A stretch of DNA of 64,000 nt from Flavobacterium sp. N2820 (lineage in GTDB: Bacteria; Bacteroidota; Bacteroidia; Flavobacteriales; Flavobacteriaceae), in the NCBI RefSeq assembly GCF_025947285.1, contig NZ_CP110008.1:124001-188000 (forward strand), read 5' to 3'. Position numbers and translations under genes: made by a program. The notes under the pieces are model-generated. The model was not told the origin of the DNA. It searched no databases and worked only from the letters and a program-made list of their open reading frames with translations. Shown in pieces: positions 63,317 to 64,000 of the stretch (position 1 is its first letter; each line of letters begins with the position of its first letter).

Positions 63317-63343
63317 AAAAAGGCTACAATTTGTAGCCTTTTT
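63317..63343. terminator. bidirectional terminator after bcp
   Basis: An inverted repeat with core GGCTAC/GTAGCC (63317-63329 with 63331-63343) and A/T runs, between two convergent genes. Confidence 0.88.
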
Positions 63344-63345
63344 TG

Positions 63346-63999
63346 TTATTGTATTCCTTCTGTTTCTTTTAAATCTAGTTCGCAAGCATAGGAGAATAAT
63401 TTCTCTTTTTTAATTACTTCTGCAGTACCATCGGGTAATAATTCTTCCCAACCTGTTTCGCCTTTGCAAATCATTTTTAATACTTTTCTAGAGAAAATAT
63501 CTAGGTTTTTTTCATCATAATCCTTAATATCGATTACTTTTCCATTGAATTTAAAGAATTTGTACAATTCTTTCATTCTTGGATGTACTTTTAAATTTTC
63601 AGACGTAATAATATTACCTTCTTCGTCTTTCATTGGGTACAAATACACTTTTAAATCGCGGTAGAATAATTTTCCAAAAGCTTCCAAAATACCACCTGAT
63701 AAATGGCGGTAATATTTTTCATCAAAAATTTCAACTAAATTGTTTACACCCATAGCCAATCCCATGCGTGCTTTTGAGTAATTGGAGAAATATTCAACTA
63801 CTTTAAAGTATTCTTGGAAGTTTGAAATCATTACGGTTTGACCTAATTTACAAAGTAGTTCTGCACGGTCAAGAAAATCACGTTCGTCTATTTCACCTTC
63901 GGCTTTTAAGTTAGAAAGTGTAATTTCAAAAACAACAAATGTATTGTCTTTATCTACTTTATTTTCTTCAATAAACATGTTGTATGACTCTTCATACAT
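63346..63999 (-). CDS. conserved hypothetical protein, 5' end probably outside window
   Basis: 217 residues are seen and the frame is open to the window's edge, so the Met at 63999 may be internal and the gene longer. Recognisable stretches are LLCKLGQTVMISNFQEYFKVVEYFSNYSKARMG and YRHLSGGILEAFGKLFYRDLKVYLYP and LKVHPRMKELYKFFKFNGKV. I recall very similar proteins in flavobacteria under inconsistent names, including adenylyltransferase- and TonB-type labels that I cannot support here. No function is proposed. Confidence 0.55.
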   Translation of the reverse strand: MYEESYNMFIEENKVDKDNTFVVFEITLSNLKAEGEIDERDFLDRAELLCKLGQTVMISNFQEYFKVVEYFSNYSKARMGLAMGVNNLVEIFDEKYYRHLSGGILEAFGKLFYRDLKVYLYPMKDEEGNIITSENLKVHPRMKELYKFFKFNGKVIDIKDYDEKNLDIFSRKVLKMICKGETGWEELLPDGTAEVIKKEKLFSYACELDLKETEGIQ

Positions 64000-64000
64000 G

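Noticed and set aside
1..64000. Search for CRISPR arrays, transposases, integrases, toxin-antitoxin pairs and restriction or defence systems
   Set aside because: None were recognised; BlaI/M56 and the YkgJ pair were considered as defence-like but have better conventional explanations.

Overview
The window reads as chromosomal DNA of a Flavobacterium-like member of the Bacteroidota. Evidence: low G+C; intergenic TTTG-N19-21-TAnnTTTG promoter elements instead of the usual -35/-10; few Shine-Dalgarno sequences; type IX secretion (T9SS) sorting domains of both type A and type B; a PorP/SprF plus OmpA-type gene pair; standalone MnmD; and many short proteins of the kind seen only in this group. No phage, insertion sequence, integrase, rRNA or CRISPR array was seen. 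The only RNA gene found is a tRNA-Arg(ACG) at 17665-17738.

Layout. 1-7.0 kb: housekeeping and small genes (TPR protein cut by the left edge, TPM-domain protein, MenC, MiaE, glycosyltransferase, Nudix hydrolase, two tandem YkgJ-type cysteine-cluster proteins). 7.1-9.7 kb: a NarL/LuxR-type two-component pair. 9.8-17.5 kb: a surface-protein module, with a 1113-residue type B T9SS cargo carrying three 79-residue repeats, its PorP/SprF-like partner, a PorE-like OmpA protein, and a separate RCC1-propeller T9SS cargo. 17.6-30 kb: tRNA-Arg, apt, a BlaI/M56 regulatory pair with three phased operators over its promoter, an MFS permease, TatD, TcdA, MazG-like, IlvE, two lipoproteins (one with a CxxCH haem motif), and MnmD. 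29.6-34.6 kb: divergent oxyR and dps, then a SulP transporter with two beta-carbonic anhydrases. 34.6-38.6 kb: uvrA coupled to a LETM1-like gene.

38.9-60.8 kb is the most distinctive region: a beta-glucan (laminarin-type) utilisation locus without any SusC/SusD pair. It holds a frameshifted T9SS glycan-binding protein, a membrane-spanning one-component regulator (reg_prop propeller, Y_Y_Y, LuxR-type HTH), a secreted clan GH-A glycosidase fused to what looks like an outer-membrane beta-barrel, a glycan-binding lipoprotein, a GH16 lipoprotein, a very large GH149-like beta-1,3-glucan phosphorylase, a GH17 lipoprotein, a GH30, a GPH-type sugar transporter, two signal-less GH17 enzymes and a T9SS-exported GH16. 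The inferred route is: surface cutting by GH16, passage and trimming at the barrel-glycosidase, periplasmic trimming by GH17 and GH30, inner-membrane uptake by the GPH carrier, then cytoplasmic hydrolysis and phosphorolysis to glucose 1-phosphate.

60.9-64 kb returns to ordinary genes: an ECF sigma factor, a 47-residue microprotein, DUF2200, an endonuclease III without the iron-sulfur cysteines, Bcp, and a protein cut by the right edge. All functions are read from sequence motifs and family knowledge; no database search was run.
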